Positions 37,296-46,538 of a stretch of 64,000 nt of DNA are shown in pieces. Where the stretch lies: assembly GCF_019511605.1 (NCBI RefSeq), contig NZ_JAEUAV010000011.1:62001-126000 (forward strand), read 5' to 3'. The position numbers were made by a program, and so were the translations under genes. The notes under the pieces were generated by a model. The model searched no databases. It was not told the origin of the DNA and saw nothing but the letters and a program-made list of their open reading frames with translations. The first letter of the stretch is position 1. Every line of letters starts with the position of its first letter. This stretch comes from Paraburkholderia phenoliruptrix. GTDB taxonomy: Bacteria > Pseudomonadota > Gammaproteobacteria > Burkholderiales > Burkholderiaceae.

Positions 37296-37307
37296 GCAAA
37301 CGTTTGC
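37296..37307. promoter_or_regulatory. LacI-type palindrome upstream of the second sulfotransferase
   Basis: GCAAACGTTTGC is a perfect 12-bp palindrome with the central-CG core favoured by LacI/PurR-family repressors, 77 bp before the sulfotransferase ATG. A second partial half (AAACGTT) lies at about 37319. No LacI gene is in the window. Confidence 0.4.
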
Positions 37308-37383
37308 ACTTTTGTAAACAAACGTTACAACCGCGGCGTAAGCACACGCTACACTTGCAAATCGTAATTCTTCACATGGATAT

Positions 37384-38595
37384 ATGTCCGCGCCCACATT
37401 TTTCATCCACCCGCCAAAGAGCGGGGGATCGACCGTAATCTCGTTCTTCGACCTGAACAGAGCTAAAGATCAGTTCGTCGTGTTCGAGTGGGATAGAGAA
37501 GGCTGGGACAACTGCCGCAACAGATTACTCGAAACGCATATCGGCGGCGGACACCAATCGTACGGAATTCACAGGAGTTTGAAGACTCCCCTCGCCTATT
37601 GCACCGTTCTGCGCGACCCGCTTGCGCGCCACATATCGCATTACCGCTACGCGCTAAACGGGAAAAACGGCGAAGTCGCACGCGGTGCAAGCGTGTCGGC
37701 CACAGAGGCGCTCGTGCGTCGCGGCGCGCTTTCGCTCGATGACTGGGTGAGCGAGTCTCTGGGCGGCAAAAATATATTCGTGCAAATGTTGAGCGGGCAT
37801 TCGGCGCCGGACGAACTGAGCCTGAGTATTGCCAAAGCCAACCTCCAGCATCATTTCAGCACGGTCGGCACTTGCGAAAACATGAGCGAATTTTTACTCC
37901 GGCTTTGCGCGAACACCGGACTGGAATTGCCGTTTTACTTCGAGACGAACCTAACGAGCGGTTCGTCGAAAGCACACGGCCCGTTGGCCGAAAGCGCGAA
38001 ACAGAAATTCATTGACGACAATCGCCTCGATTACGAGCTGTTCGAGCATGTCAGGCGCGAAGTTAGCGCTGATGTGCACCGCTCGGGCAGCGTGTTCGCG
38101 AAAGCCCTCGAACTGGTCAATGAGATTCAGTCCGAGATCAATCAACTTGAAAATCCGTACCTGCATAAGTCGGTGGTGTTCGGATTCGACGAAGCCTTCC
38201 TCGCCCAGGTGCATGGCGTGATCGGCCGTTTTGACCTCGCACCGATCAACAAATACCTGCAATTCGCGCGGACCGGCGCGCAAACGCTTGCGGACATGTA
38301 CGACGGGTTTGTCGACTCGGTGCGCGACGGCGTGATCTCCGGCTGGGTCGTGAATCTTAACCATCCGGAACAAAAGGTGCTGCTCGAAGTGCGCGTCGGC
38401 AGCGAAGTCATTGCCCGCGGCTCGAGCGGCGAGCCTCGGCCGGACGTTGCCAACGCGGGCTACCCCAGCGCCAACGCCGGCTTTTCGATCGCCTTGCCGC
38501 CGAGCGCGCCCGACGGATTTCATGTCGCTCTCGCCGATTCGGCGGAGCGGCTGCACAACGCCGGAGTATGGCGCCAAGGTTGGCACTGCGTTTAA
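37384..38595 (+). CDS. Sulfotransferase family 2 protein with C-terminal accessory beta domain
   Basis: 403 residues. The N-terminal domain has the PAPS 5'-phosphosulfate loop HPPKSGGST (about 9-17) and the 3'-phosphate segment VLRDPLARHISHYRYAL (about 79-95), the pattern of heparan-sulfate 2-O-type enzymes. From about residue 315 a separate beta-rich domain follows: DGFVDSVRDGVISGWVVN and PSANAGFSIALPP, resembling the GW/beta-sandwich modules often attached to bacterial glycosyltransferases. It would transfer sulfate to a polysaccharide. An APS kinase follows 15 bp later, so donor synthesis is co-expressed. It lies between thiD and groEL, outside the main glycan locus, which suggests acquisition. 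Confidence 0.82.
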   Translation: MSAPTFFIHPPKSGGSTVISFFDLNRAKDQFVVFEWDREGWDNCRNRLLETHIGGGHQSYGIHRSLKTPLAYCTVLRDPLARHISHYRYALNGKNGEVARGASVSATEALVRRGALSLDDWVSESLGGKNIFVQMLSGHSAPDELSLSIAKANLQHHFSTVGTCENMSEFLLRLCANTGLELPFYFETNLTSGSSKAHGPLAESAKQKFIDDNRLDYELFEHVRREVSADVHRSGSVFAKALELVNEIQSEINQLENPYLHKSVVFGFDEAFLAQVHGVIGRFDLAPINKYLQFARTGAQTLADMYDGFVDSVRDGVISGWVVNLNHPEQKVLLEVRVGSEVIARGSSGEPRPDVANAGYPSANAGFSIALPPSAPDGFHVALADSAERLHNAGVWRQGWHCV

Positions 38596-38610
38596 GTTCA
38601 AGGAACAGGA

Positions 38611-39222
38611 ATGACACGACTCAGCGGCCCGGTGCAACGCTTTCGCGGCGCTGTCACGCTTGCGGACAGAACGCGGGTTCTTCGTCAGAAGCCGGTTACG
38701 ATCTGGCTGACGGGCCTTTCGGGCGCGGGCAAGTCGACCATTGCGTTCGAGCTGGAGCGGCAACTGGTGGAGCAAGGACATGCCTGCTACGTGCTCGACG
38801 GCGACAACGTGCGCCACGGCCTCGGCAACGACCTTGGCTTCGACCCGCACGACCGCCACGAAAACATCCGCCGCGTGGCACATGTCGCGCAGTTGATGAA
38901 CGACGCCGGCCTTATCGTCATCACGGCACTTATTTCGCCGATGCAGGCTGACCGCGCGATGGCGCGCGACATTATCGGCGCCGGCAATTTCATCGAGACG
39001 TACCTGTCAGCGTCGGTCGCAACCTGCGCGCGCCGCGACCCGAAGGGGCTCTACGCGAAAGCGCTGGCCGGCGAAATTCCGGCGTTCACCGGCGTTTCGG
39101 CACCGTATGAAAAGCCGCTCGATCCCGAACTGGTTATCGACACGGCAACGCTCACGCCGAGCGAAAGCGTGGGCGGCATTTTCGACTATTTGCGCGAGCA
39201 CTCTCTCGCGGTCGCGGCATAA
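38611..39222 (+). CDS. cysC: Adenylylsulfate (APS) kinase, stand-alone
   Basis: 203 residues. P-loop GLSGAGKST (about 35-43), LDGDNVRHGLGNDLGF (about 63) and RDPKGLYAKALAGEI (about 140) are complete. It phosphorylates APS to PAPS. The window also encodes an APS kinase domain fused to CysN at 6719-7228, so this is a second, independent source. Pairing with a sulfotransferase suggests a dedicated PAPS supply. APS itself must come from CysD/CysN elsewhere. The stop lies in a 15-bp tandem duplication and a strong terminator follows. Confidence 0.95.
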   Translation: MTRLSGPVQRFRGAVTLADRTRVLRQKPVTIWLTGLSGAGKSTIAFELERQLVEQGHACYVLDGDNVRHGLGNDLGFDPHDRHENIRRVAHVAQLMNDAGLIVITALISPMQADRAMARDIIGAGNFIETYLSASVATCARRDPKGLYAKALAGEIPAFTGVSAPYEKPLDPELVIDTATLTPSESVGGIFDYLREHSLAVAA

Positions 39223-39247
39223 CCGGCAGCTGCATAACCGGCAGCTG
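39218..39247. repeat. 15-bp tandem duplication spanning the cysC stop codon
   Basis: CATAACCGGCAGCTG occurs twice without a gap (39218-39232, 39233-39247). The first copy contains the cysC TAA. Confidence 0.85.
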
Positions 39248-39275
39248 CACAAGCAGGGGCCTGCAAAAACACGCA

Positions 39276-39315
39276 GCCAAAGAAAAACCCGCATTGCTGC
39301 GGGTTTTTCTTTGGC
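39276..39315. terminator. Bidirectional Rho-independent terminator between cysC and groEL
   Basis: An 18-bp perfect stem (GCCAAAGAAAAACCCGCA, 39276-39293, with its complement 39298-39315) and a 4-nt loop. A-rich on one arm and T-rich on the other, it works for both converging genes. Confidence 0.92.
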
Positions 39316-39403
39316 GATTTTTGGATGGCGCACCTCGCGGTGCGCTTTCCATAAGCTCCCGATTGAGCCTCTTTCGAAGTCCAACCGGGGAGCGGACACG
39401 CAA

Positions 39404-41047
<1,644 letters not shown>

Positions 41048-41097
41048 CTAACTCCTTGAATTCTTGAGATATAACCGGGGAAGTAGCGGCTTTGCGC

Positions 41098-41388
41098 TTA
41101 CTTCTGCACCACGGCCATGATGTCTTCTTCGCGCATGACCAGCAGTTCGTTGCCGTCGACCTTGACGGTCTGGCCTGCGTACTTGCCGAACAGAACGCGG
41201 TCGCCAACCTTCACGTCGAGGGCGATTGCTGCGCCCTTATCGTCACGCTTGCCCGGGCCGACCGCCAGAATTTCGCCCTGATCCGGCTTTTCTGCTGCGG
41301 CTTCGGGGATCACGATGCCCGACGCGGTCTTGGTTTCTTGATCCAGACGCTTGACGATCACGCGATCATGCAAAGGACGAAGGTTCAT
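41098..41388 (-). CDS. groS: Co-chaperonin GroES (10 kDa)
   Basis: 96 residues from ATG 41388; the frame runs upstream but [17 protein letters not shown] is the universal start. The mobile loop [16 protein letters not shown] and the roof region are intact. It is a heptameric lid for GroEL. It is the first gene of the operon, with a CIRCE element and promoter about 80-130 bp upstream. Confidence 0.98.
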   Translation of the reverse strand: MNLRPLHDRVIVKRLDQETKTASGIVIPEAAAEKPDQGEILAVGPGKRDDKGAAIALDVKVGDRVLFGKYAGQTVKVDGNELLVMREEDIMAVVQK

Positions 41389-41460
41389 ACATACTCCTCT
41401 CTTGATTGAGACTGAAGAACGCTTGGAAAACCCGGCTGGCCGAGCCAACCGGCGAAGTTG

Positions 41461-41487
41461 TTAGCACTCTCGTGCAGCGAGTGCTAA
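41461..41487 (-). promoter_or_regulatory. CIRCE operator (HrcA-binding) upstream of groES
   Basis: TTAGCACTC (41461-41469), a 9-bp spacer and GAGTGCTAA (41479-41487) match the CIRCE consensus exactly. HrcA binding here represses groESL until heat or misfolded protein load. Confidence 0.97.
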
Positions 41488-41515
41488 TTATATGGACGGG
41501 TGGTGACAAATTCAA
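41487..41515 (-). promoter_or_regulatory. groESL promoter, sigma-70 with overlapping sigma-32-like boxes
   Basis: On the minus strand TTGAAT (41515-41510) and TATAAT (41492-41487) are 17 bp apart and directly precede CIRCE. CTTGAA and TCCATAT in the same stretch resemble heat-shock sigma boxes. Confidence 0.85.
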
Positions 41516-41872
41516 GAAGGGATGCGGGGGCGGTCCAGATTCATTCAGCCCTGAACTTTATTCCCCTCGGCCTGAACTGTATGTGTGCGGGGCAACGCGA
41601 AAACATCCAGCAGGAACAAGGATTTATGGCTCCGCAATCGCCGGGATGCGAAGCAGCCGCTGCTCCTGCGGCACGGTTTCTGACGTGCGGCAATGCAAAC
41701 GGCGCAAGTCAGTGGAAACCCTGGAAATCCGAGATCAGCGCGACTGAGCCAGTGAAGACTCGGCGATGGACAATGCACGGAGCCGTGCGCGATCGGCGAG
41801 TCCCGCCCCCTGTGCGCCACACCTCTCATATTTGTAATGGGGACCCGGCGAGATATCGTTGAGCCGTCGTTA
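41516..41872. other. Gap between the groES promoter and the oxidoreductase gene
   Basis: About 360 bp. No domain-bearing frame, terminator or repeat was found; it probably contains only the distal part of the groES upstream region and the 3' side of the next operon. Confidence 0.4.
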
Positions 41873-42469
41873 TCAGTCGAACTTGACCAGGTCCTTGAAG
41901 ATCAATTGCCCCCAGCTTTTCCCCCGCGCATGGACAAGCCACCCGCCTTCTGAAAGGTCGCCAAGTTTGATTGGCGCAAAACCCAGATTTTCCGCGAGCG
42001 CGCCGACGTCAGTTGCGGCGCCGTCATCGTCGCTCGCCAGGAACACGACTCTCCTGCCACCGTGTACCGCCGGGTCCTGATCAAGGACGGCAGCAACGAG
42101 ATGATTGAAGCCTTTCACCAGCCTCGCGCCGGCGAACGCCTTCGCGACGAACGCAGAGGACGGAAGACCGCCCAGCTCCTCGATCGGAGCCTGCGTGTTC
42201 ATCGCGTCGACGATGGTCTTGCCCTTCCAGTCAGGCAGTGCTTTTGCGACGTTCGGATGCGACTCAAAACGTACTGCCAGAAAGATAATGTCAGCCTCGA
42301 CGGCTTCCGCCAGAGTCTTGGGAATAATCGTCGGTCCGATCGCGGCCGCATCGGCTGCAAAGCTTTGCGGATCGCGCGTGGTTGCCACGGCTACTTCAAT
42401 GCCCTTGCGGGCAAACGCCCGGGCCAGTGCCTGGCCGATCTTGCCAAAGCCGATGATTGCGTAACTCAT
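41873..42469 (-). CDS. NADPH-dependent F420-reductase-like oxidoreductase
   Basis: 198 residues from ATG 42469 (GGAGAAAAC upstream). It has the N-terminal Rossmann motif IIGFGKIGQALARAFARKG, AVATTRDP, then a DAMNTQAP and KGFNHLVAAV pattern of the NADP-dependent F420 reductase fold (PF03807 family). Burkholderiaceae do not usually make F420, so it likely acts on NADP and another substrate. It follows the short-chain dehydrogenase and an SDR remnant in the same direction; both face a LysR regulator that may control them. Confidence 0.8.
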   Translation of the reverse strand: MSYAIIGFGKIGQALARAFARKGIEVAVATTRDPQSFAADAAAIGPTIIPKTLAEAVEADIIFLAVRFESHPNVAKALPDWKGKTIVDAMNTQAPIEELGGLPSSAFVAKAFAGARLVKGFNHLVAAVLDQDPAVHGGRRVVFLASDDDGAATDVGALAENLGFAPIKLGDLSEGGWLVHARGKSWGQLIFKDLVKFD

Positions 42470-42494
42470 GTTTTCTCCTTCTTTCGCGGCGCGC

Positions 42495-42554
42495 TCACAG
42501 CTTGTAACCGCCGCTCGGTTCAATTGTTTGGCCTGTCACCCAATGAAAGCCGTT
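42495..42554 (-). pseudogene. C-terminal remnant of a second short-chain dehydrogenase
   Basis: The last 19 codons before the stop at 42495 read NGFHWVTGQTIEPSGGYKL, the typical end of NAD(P)-dependent short-chain dehydrogenases. Upstream the frame loses all similarity and lies antisense/out of frame to the intact SDR. It is probably the tail of a deleted gene. Confidence 0.6.
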
Positions 42555-42589
42555 TTGCCTTCTAGCAATTGGCCCAGTTGATCTTCTCT

Positions 42590-43324
42590 TCAAAGTTGCG
42601 CGAGGCCACCGTCGACGGCCACCTCGCTGGCGGTCATAAAGCTGCTGTCCGACGACGCAAGAAAGGCGGCGACTGCTCCGATTTCTGCCGGATCGGCCAT
42701 GCGCTGGAGCGGATTGAGCGACGCGAATAGCTTCATGCCCTCCTCGCCTAGCGCTTCCTTCGCGAGTTCGGTCGCGGTCGGCCCGGGCGAGAGCACGTTC
42801 ACCCGGATACCGGTGCCCTTCAGGTCTTCGGCCCACGTCCGAGCGAGGTTGCGCACGGCCGCCTTACTCGCGCTGTAGGCGCTGAAGGCCGGCGCGCCCG
42901 TGGTGCCGGCACTCGATCCGGTCAGGATGATCGAACCGCCCCGGCTCATCAGTGGCAGTGCCTTCTGGACCGTGAAGATCGAACCCTTCACATTGGTATC
43001 GAAGATTTCGTCGATGTGCTCCACGGTGATCTCGCCGAGTGGAAGCTGGCTCCCCGCGCCCGCGTTCGCAAAGACGATGTCGAGGCTGCCGCGCTCTGCC
43101 TTCACCGCTGCGTAGAGCCGGTCTAGGTCGGCGAGATCGCAGACCGAACCCTTCACCGCGCGGGCATTGGGCCCGAGGCCGGCCACAGCGGCGTCGAGTG
43201 CTTCCTGCCGGCGCCCGAAGATAAAGACAAACGCGCCCTCCTCTATGAAGCGCTCGGCCGCGGCGCGTCCGATGCCGGTCGCGCCGCCGGTGATCACCGC
43301 AGTCATTCCATCAAGTCTGTTCAT
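42590..43324 (-). CDS. Short-chain dehydrogenase/reductase
   Basis: 244 residues if started at ATG 43324 (AGGGA about 9 bp upstream); an ATG two codons earlier is equally possible in frame. TGGATGIGRAAAERF binds the cofactor, NAGAGS follows, and Ser plus YSASKAAVRNLAR give the catalytic Tyr-x3-Lys. The end ASEVAVDGGLAQL is classical SDR. The substrate is unknown. It is divergent from a LysR regulator across 106 bp. Confidence 0.9.
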   Translation of the reverse strand: MNRLDGMTAVITGGATGIGRAAAERFIEEGAFVFIFGRRQEALDAAVAGLGPNARAVKGSVCDLADLDRLYAAVKAERGSLDIVFANAGAGSQLPLGEITVEHIDEIFDTNVKGSIFTVQKALPLMSRGGSIILTGSSAGTTGAPAFSAYSASKAAVRNLARTWAEDLKGTGIRVNVLSPGPTATELAKEALGEEGMKLFASLNPLQRMADPAEIGAVAAFLASSDSSFMTASEVAVDGGLAQL

Positions 43325-43430
43325 GTGCATGCATCCCTGGAAACAAAAACGAGAACCCGATTCTCGGACTCTTGATTCATAAAGCCAATTGACTAAAAAT
43401 CTATAACTGCCATCTAGTTTTTGGATAACC

Positions 43431-44465
43431 ATGCTTGACAACGTCACCATCAACCAGCTCCGGGCCTTTGTCGCCGTGTGTGACGAGGGAAGCTTTTCCG
43501 GCGCTGCACGTGAGCTGAGACGCGCACAGTCGGCGATCAGTCACGCGATCAGCGCGCTCGAGAATGCCTTCGACGTGGTGCTGTTCGAGCGCAACACGCG
43601 CAAAGCGACGCTCACGGCCGCGGGCCGCAGCCTGCTGCCGGATGCTCGCGGCGTGATCTCCCGCACTGAGGAAATGAAAATGCGCGCGGCTTCAATTGCT
43701 GACGCCGGGGTCCCCCAGGTCTCGATTGCCGTGGATACCTATTTCCCGCGTGCGCATCTGATTGAATGCTTGCGTACCCTGCAGGCGGACTTTCCAACGG
43801 TGGCCATCAATCTGCGCATGACGACCATGCAGGGCGGCGAGCGTCTGGTACTCGAAGGCACGTGCGCATTGGCAGTGACGATTACCGACGTGCCGGAACT
43901 AAGCCCAGCCACGATAGAACGCGAGCATTTATGTGACGCGCAAATGGTGACCGTCTGTGCGCCATCGCATCCGCTTGCCGCAATCAGCGGGGCGATTCCA
44001 CGAGAGGAATTTGGCCGGCACGTCCAGCTCGTCGTCACCGACAATCAGCCCGATGCGCAGAAGACACAACAGGGCGTAGTCAGTGAACGCCAGTGGCTGG
44101 TGAACGACCTTGGCGCGAAGCACGATCTGCTCAAGGGCGGCTTGTGCTGGGGCCACATGCCGCGTCATATGGTTGACGAAGACCTTGCGAACGGCACGCT
44201 CGTCGAACTTAAACGGCGCGCGTGGCACATGCGTCCTCTCACCTTCATGATCTCGCAGCGGCGCGGGCACGCTATGTCTGAATGCGAGGCACGGCTCGTC
44301 GAGCGGCTTGGCGATCGCGGGAGTTGCCCGAAGGGTGCTGTGCGAAGTGCGGTCGCAGACGATACGAAGAGAGCCGGGAAGGCTGTCAACAAGCCTGCGA
44401 AACAATTAGTACGGCTTGGCAATGCTCGGCGGTCAGTTCAAACTCGGGGTGGTTCAGTCGGGTAA
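43431..44465 (+). CDS. LysR-family transcriptional regulator, extended C-terminus
   Basis: 344 residues. The N-terminal winged helix (INQLRAFVAVCDEGSFSGAA then RAQSAISHAISALE) and the effector-binding domain are typical. LysR proteins are usually about 300 residues; after residue 293 (RLVERLGDRG) there is a basic tail of about 50 residues without family pattern, and the last codons run into an IS3-type remnant. The end may therefore be rearranged. It is divergent from the SDR gene, which it may regulate. Confidence 0.88.
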   Translation: MLDNVTINQLRAFVAVCDEGSFSGAARELRRAQSAISHAISALENAFDVVLFERNTRKATLTAAGRSLLPDARGVISRTEEMKMRAASIADAGVPQVSIAVDTYFPRAHLIECLRTLQADFPTVAINLRMTTMQGGERLVLEGTCALAVTITDVPELSPATIEREHLCDAQMVTVCAPSHPLAAISGAIPREEFGRHVQLVVTDNQPDAQKTQQGVVSERQWLVNDLGAKHDLLKGGLCWGHMPRHMVDEDLANGTLVELKRRAWHMRPLTFMISQRRGHAMSECEARLVERLGDRGSCPKGAVRSAVADDTKRAGKAVNKPAKQLVRLGNARRSVQTRGGSVG

Positions 44466-44551
44466 CCCAACTCGCGGATTGTCGCCTTGATGCGCTTGCC
44501 AAGCTTCGGGTACAGCTCGACCGCGCGAACGCGGTCTTCGTATGAATACAT
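44438..44551 (-). pseudogene. N-terminal remnant of an IS3-family transposase OrfA
   Basis: From ATG 44551 the frame reads MYSYEDRVRAVELYPKLGKR then IKATIRELGYPT, which matches the start of OrfA helix-turn-helix proteins of IS3-family elements, and then passes into unrelated residues and a stop. Only about 32 codons of the transposase remain. The deletion joint is near 44455, just inside the LysR 3' end. Confidence 0.75.
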
Positions 44552-44601
44552 GGACTACCTCCAAAGTAGTCCAGGATTCTGTTCGCATCCCCGGTGGGTC
44601 A
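44455..44601 (-). mobile_element. Degenerate end of an IS3-type insertion sequence
   Basis: The segment has the orfA start, an inverted repeat GGACTAC-N7-GTAGTCC (44552-44572) just before the ATG, and a TGACCCACCGGGG-type terminus whose first base is at 44601. The rest of the element and its other end are absent. Confidence 0.55.
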
Positions 44602-44798
44602 AGACTGCGTGAAAATCAGCATTGAAACGCAAGGACGACTAACGGGCCGGAGTTGCCGCCAAGCCTTATTGCGTGCCTTCAGCAGCGGAAATTACATTAG
44701 CGTCATCCAGGAACAGGGGCAGCGTTTTTAACGGACTTCGACAGCAGCCCGGTCGCCACATATGGCATGGTGTACTCGACTCCTTGAGCCTTCGCGCC
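44466..44798. other. Gap between LysR and the enoyl-CoA hydratase
   Basis: Contains most of the IS3-type remnant and, from about 44602 to 44798, about 200 bp in which I see no gene or regulatory element. Confidence 0.45.
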
Positions 44799-45560
44799 TC
44801 ACCGTCCTCGAAACACGGGCGGACGCTTTTCAACCGAAGCCCGAGTCGCTTCGCGCGCGTCCTCGGTGTACATCAGCCTGGTGCTGTAGCTCTGCTCATG
44901 CTCATAGCCAGCCTCCAGCGCCATCGACTCGATATCGTTAAGCGCCTGCTTTGCATAGCGCAAGCCGGGCGGACTTTTCGCTGCGATCTTCGACGCAAGC
45001 TCAAGCGCGGTCGGCATCAGTTCCTCCGACGCGACGACCTGATCGACAAGCCCAAGCCGGAAGGCTTCCTGTGCGCTGATTGGCTCGCCCGTAAAGTACA
45101 TGCGCCGCAGCGCGCCCTGCGGTATCAACCGGCCATGATGTGCCGCACCGCCGCAACGACCCACGTTAATCTCCGGCGTACCGAAGCGCGCATGGCTCGC
45201 CGCAATGCGGATGTCGCAAACCGTCGCGAGCACGGAGCCCGCACCGAGCGCCGGACCGTTGATCGCCGCAATCACGGGAATCGCACAGCGATAGACCGCC
45301 GAAAACGTCCGACGCACAATCGCGGCGCGCTCGGGATCATCCTCCGGCTTCGCGGCGAGGAACTCGTTCAGATCAAGGCCCGCACAAAACGCACGTTCTC
45401 CCGCGCCAGTGAGCACCGCGCAATGGACGTCGAGTTCCGTACCCAGTTGCTGGAACAAATCGGCGATTTCAGCGTATAGCGCGATGGTCAGCGCGTTGAC
45501 AGGCGGACGGTCAAGCGTAACGATCGCCACGCCATCATGTTTGTCGAGCTTGAGCGACAT
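44799..45560 (-). CDS. Enoyl-CoA hydratase/isomerase family protein
   Basis: 253 residues of the crotonase fold. CAGLDLNEF and NGPALGAGSVLATVCDIRIA supply the oxyanion-hole backbone, and GTPEINVG holds the first acidic residue. The usual second segment (PGxGGTQ) is replaced by GRCGGAAHHGRLIP, so the reaction may not be simple hydration. It is the last gene of a leftward catabolic run (GST, amidohydrolase, hydratase) and likely acts on a CoA thioester made by the CoA-transferases nearby. Confidence 0.88.
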   Translation of the reverse strand: MSLKLDKHDGVAIVTLDRPPVNALTIALYAEIADLFQQLGTELDVHCAVLTGAGERAFCAGLDLNEFLAAKPEDDPERAAIVRRTFSAVYRCAIPVIAAINGPALGAGSVLATVCDIRIAASHARFGTPEINVGRCGGAAHHGRLIPQGALRRMYFTGEPISAQEAFRLGLVDQVVASEELMPTALELASKIAAKSPPGLRYAKQALNDIESMALEAGYEHEQSYSTRLMYTEDAREATRASVEKRPPVFRGR

Positions 45561-45614
45561 GAAGAGGATTCCTTTTTAAGTGTCTGTGCCGAAATGGTAA
45601 ATAGATCTCTCCTG

Positions 45615-46538
45615 CTACTCCTCGAACCGGTAGATCCGGGCGGGGTTCTCCACAAGGATGGCTTGCCGCAGCGCGGGGTCGTCTACCCAGCGCTGGAACG
45701 TATCGAGTAGCGCCCCTACATCTGGCGCTTGATCGTCCATACGCACGAACGGCCAGTCGGAACCCCAGACGAGTTGCTGCGGATTGGCTTCGACGAGGCG
45801 ATCATGAAATGGCCGCAGATCGTCGTAGTCCGGCACCAGTTTCGACACGCGGCACAGCGCGAGTTTCACAGCAATACGCCCTTCGCGCAGCAGCGCGAGC
45901 ACGTTCGCGAAGTGATGGTGCTTAACGCCGAGCGCCGGATCGAAGCAGGTCATATGCTCGAACACGACCGGCAATCCGGCTTTCCCAAGGCGTTCGGCGA
46001 TGGCCGGCACGTCCGCGCAGCGCGCCCAAACCTGCGCGTGCCAGCCCAACGCCCGGATACGGCTCGCCAGCGCGAGCGCCGTGTCGACACCTACGCTGCC
46101 CGCAAATGGCTTGCCGGTTTGCGGGCTCGGCATTTCGTTGAAGCGCAACGCGCGCACTCCGCTCGCATCCAGTGACTCAAGCGTCGCATCGCTAACGTCC
46201 TCACGCGTCACGGCCACGCCGCGAATTCTGCCCTGTCCTGCGCGTAGCGCAGCCACGAGCGCGGCATTGTCGATACCATATGGCGCGGGCTGGACCAGCA
46301 CACCGCGGCCTGCGCCAACCGTGTCGAGCATCTCGAGGTACGTTGCCGCGGGCGCGAGCGGTGGCGGGTAGCTCGACGGCGTGGCGAACGCGAATGCATC
46401 GTAAGGACCGAACACATGCGAATGCGTATCGCAGGCGAGCGCAGGCAACGCTTCGTGTGGCGCGCGCGGCATTTTCGCCGGTACCGTCTCGTGAGGACGC
46501 AGCGGATCGGCCTGCGCCTTAAGGGAATCATTCGCCAT
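45615..46538 (-). CDS. Amidohydrolase-2 family protein, 2-pyrone-4,6-dicarboxylate lactonase-like
   Basis: 307 residues from ATG 46538, which overlaps the GST stop by 11 bp; the long upstream frame is antisense noise. CDTHSHVFGP (about 36-45), a mid-sequence FEHM and the C-terminal GSDWPF support a TIM-barrel hydrolase of the PF04909 group. LigI-type members open a pyrone ring without metal. With the surrounding CoA genes it suggests processing of a lactone or dicarboxylate from an aromatic compound. The substrate is inferred. Confidence 0.82.
   Translation of the reverse strand: MANDSLKAQADPLRPHETVPAKMPRAPHEALPALACDTHSHVFGPYDAFAFATPSSYPPPLAPAATYLEMLDTVGAGRGVLVQPAPYGIDNAALVAALRAGQGRIRGVAVTREDVSDATLESLDASGVRALRFNEMPSPQTGKPFAGSVGVDTALALASRIRALGWHAQVWARCADVPAIAERLGKAGLPVVFEHMTCFDPALGVKHHHFANVLALLREGRIAVKLALCRVSKLVPDYDDLRPFHDRLVEANPQQLVWGSDWPFVRMDDQAPDVGALLDTFQRWVDDPALRQAILVENPARIYRFEE

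Noticed and set aside
37350..37355. TACACT as a -10 box for the second sulfotransferase
   Set aside because: No acceptable -35 at 16-18 bp; kept only the palindrome as a candidate site.
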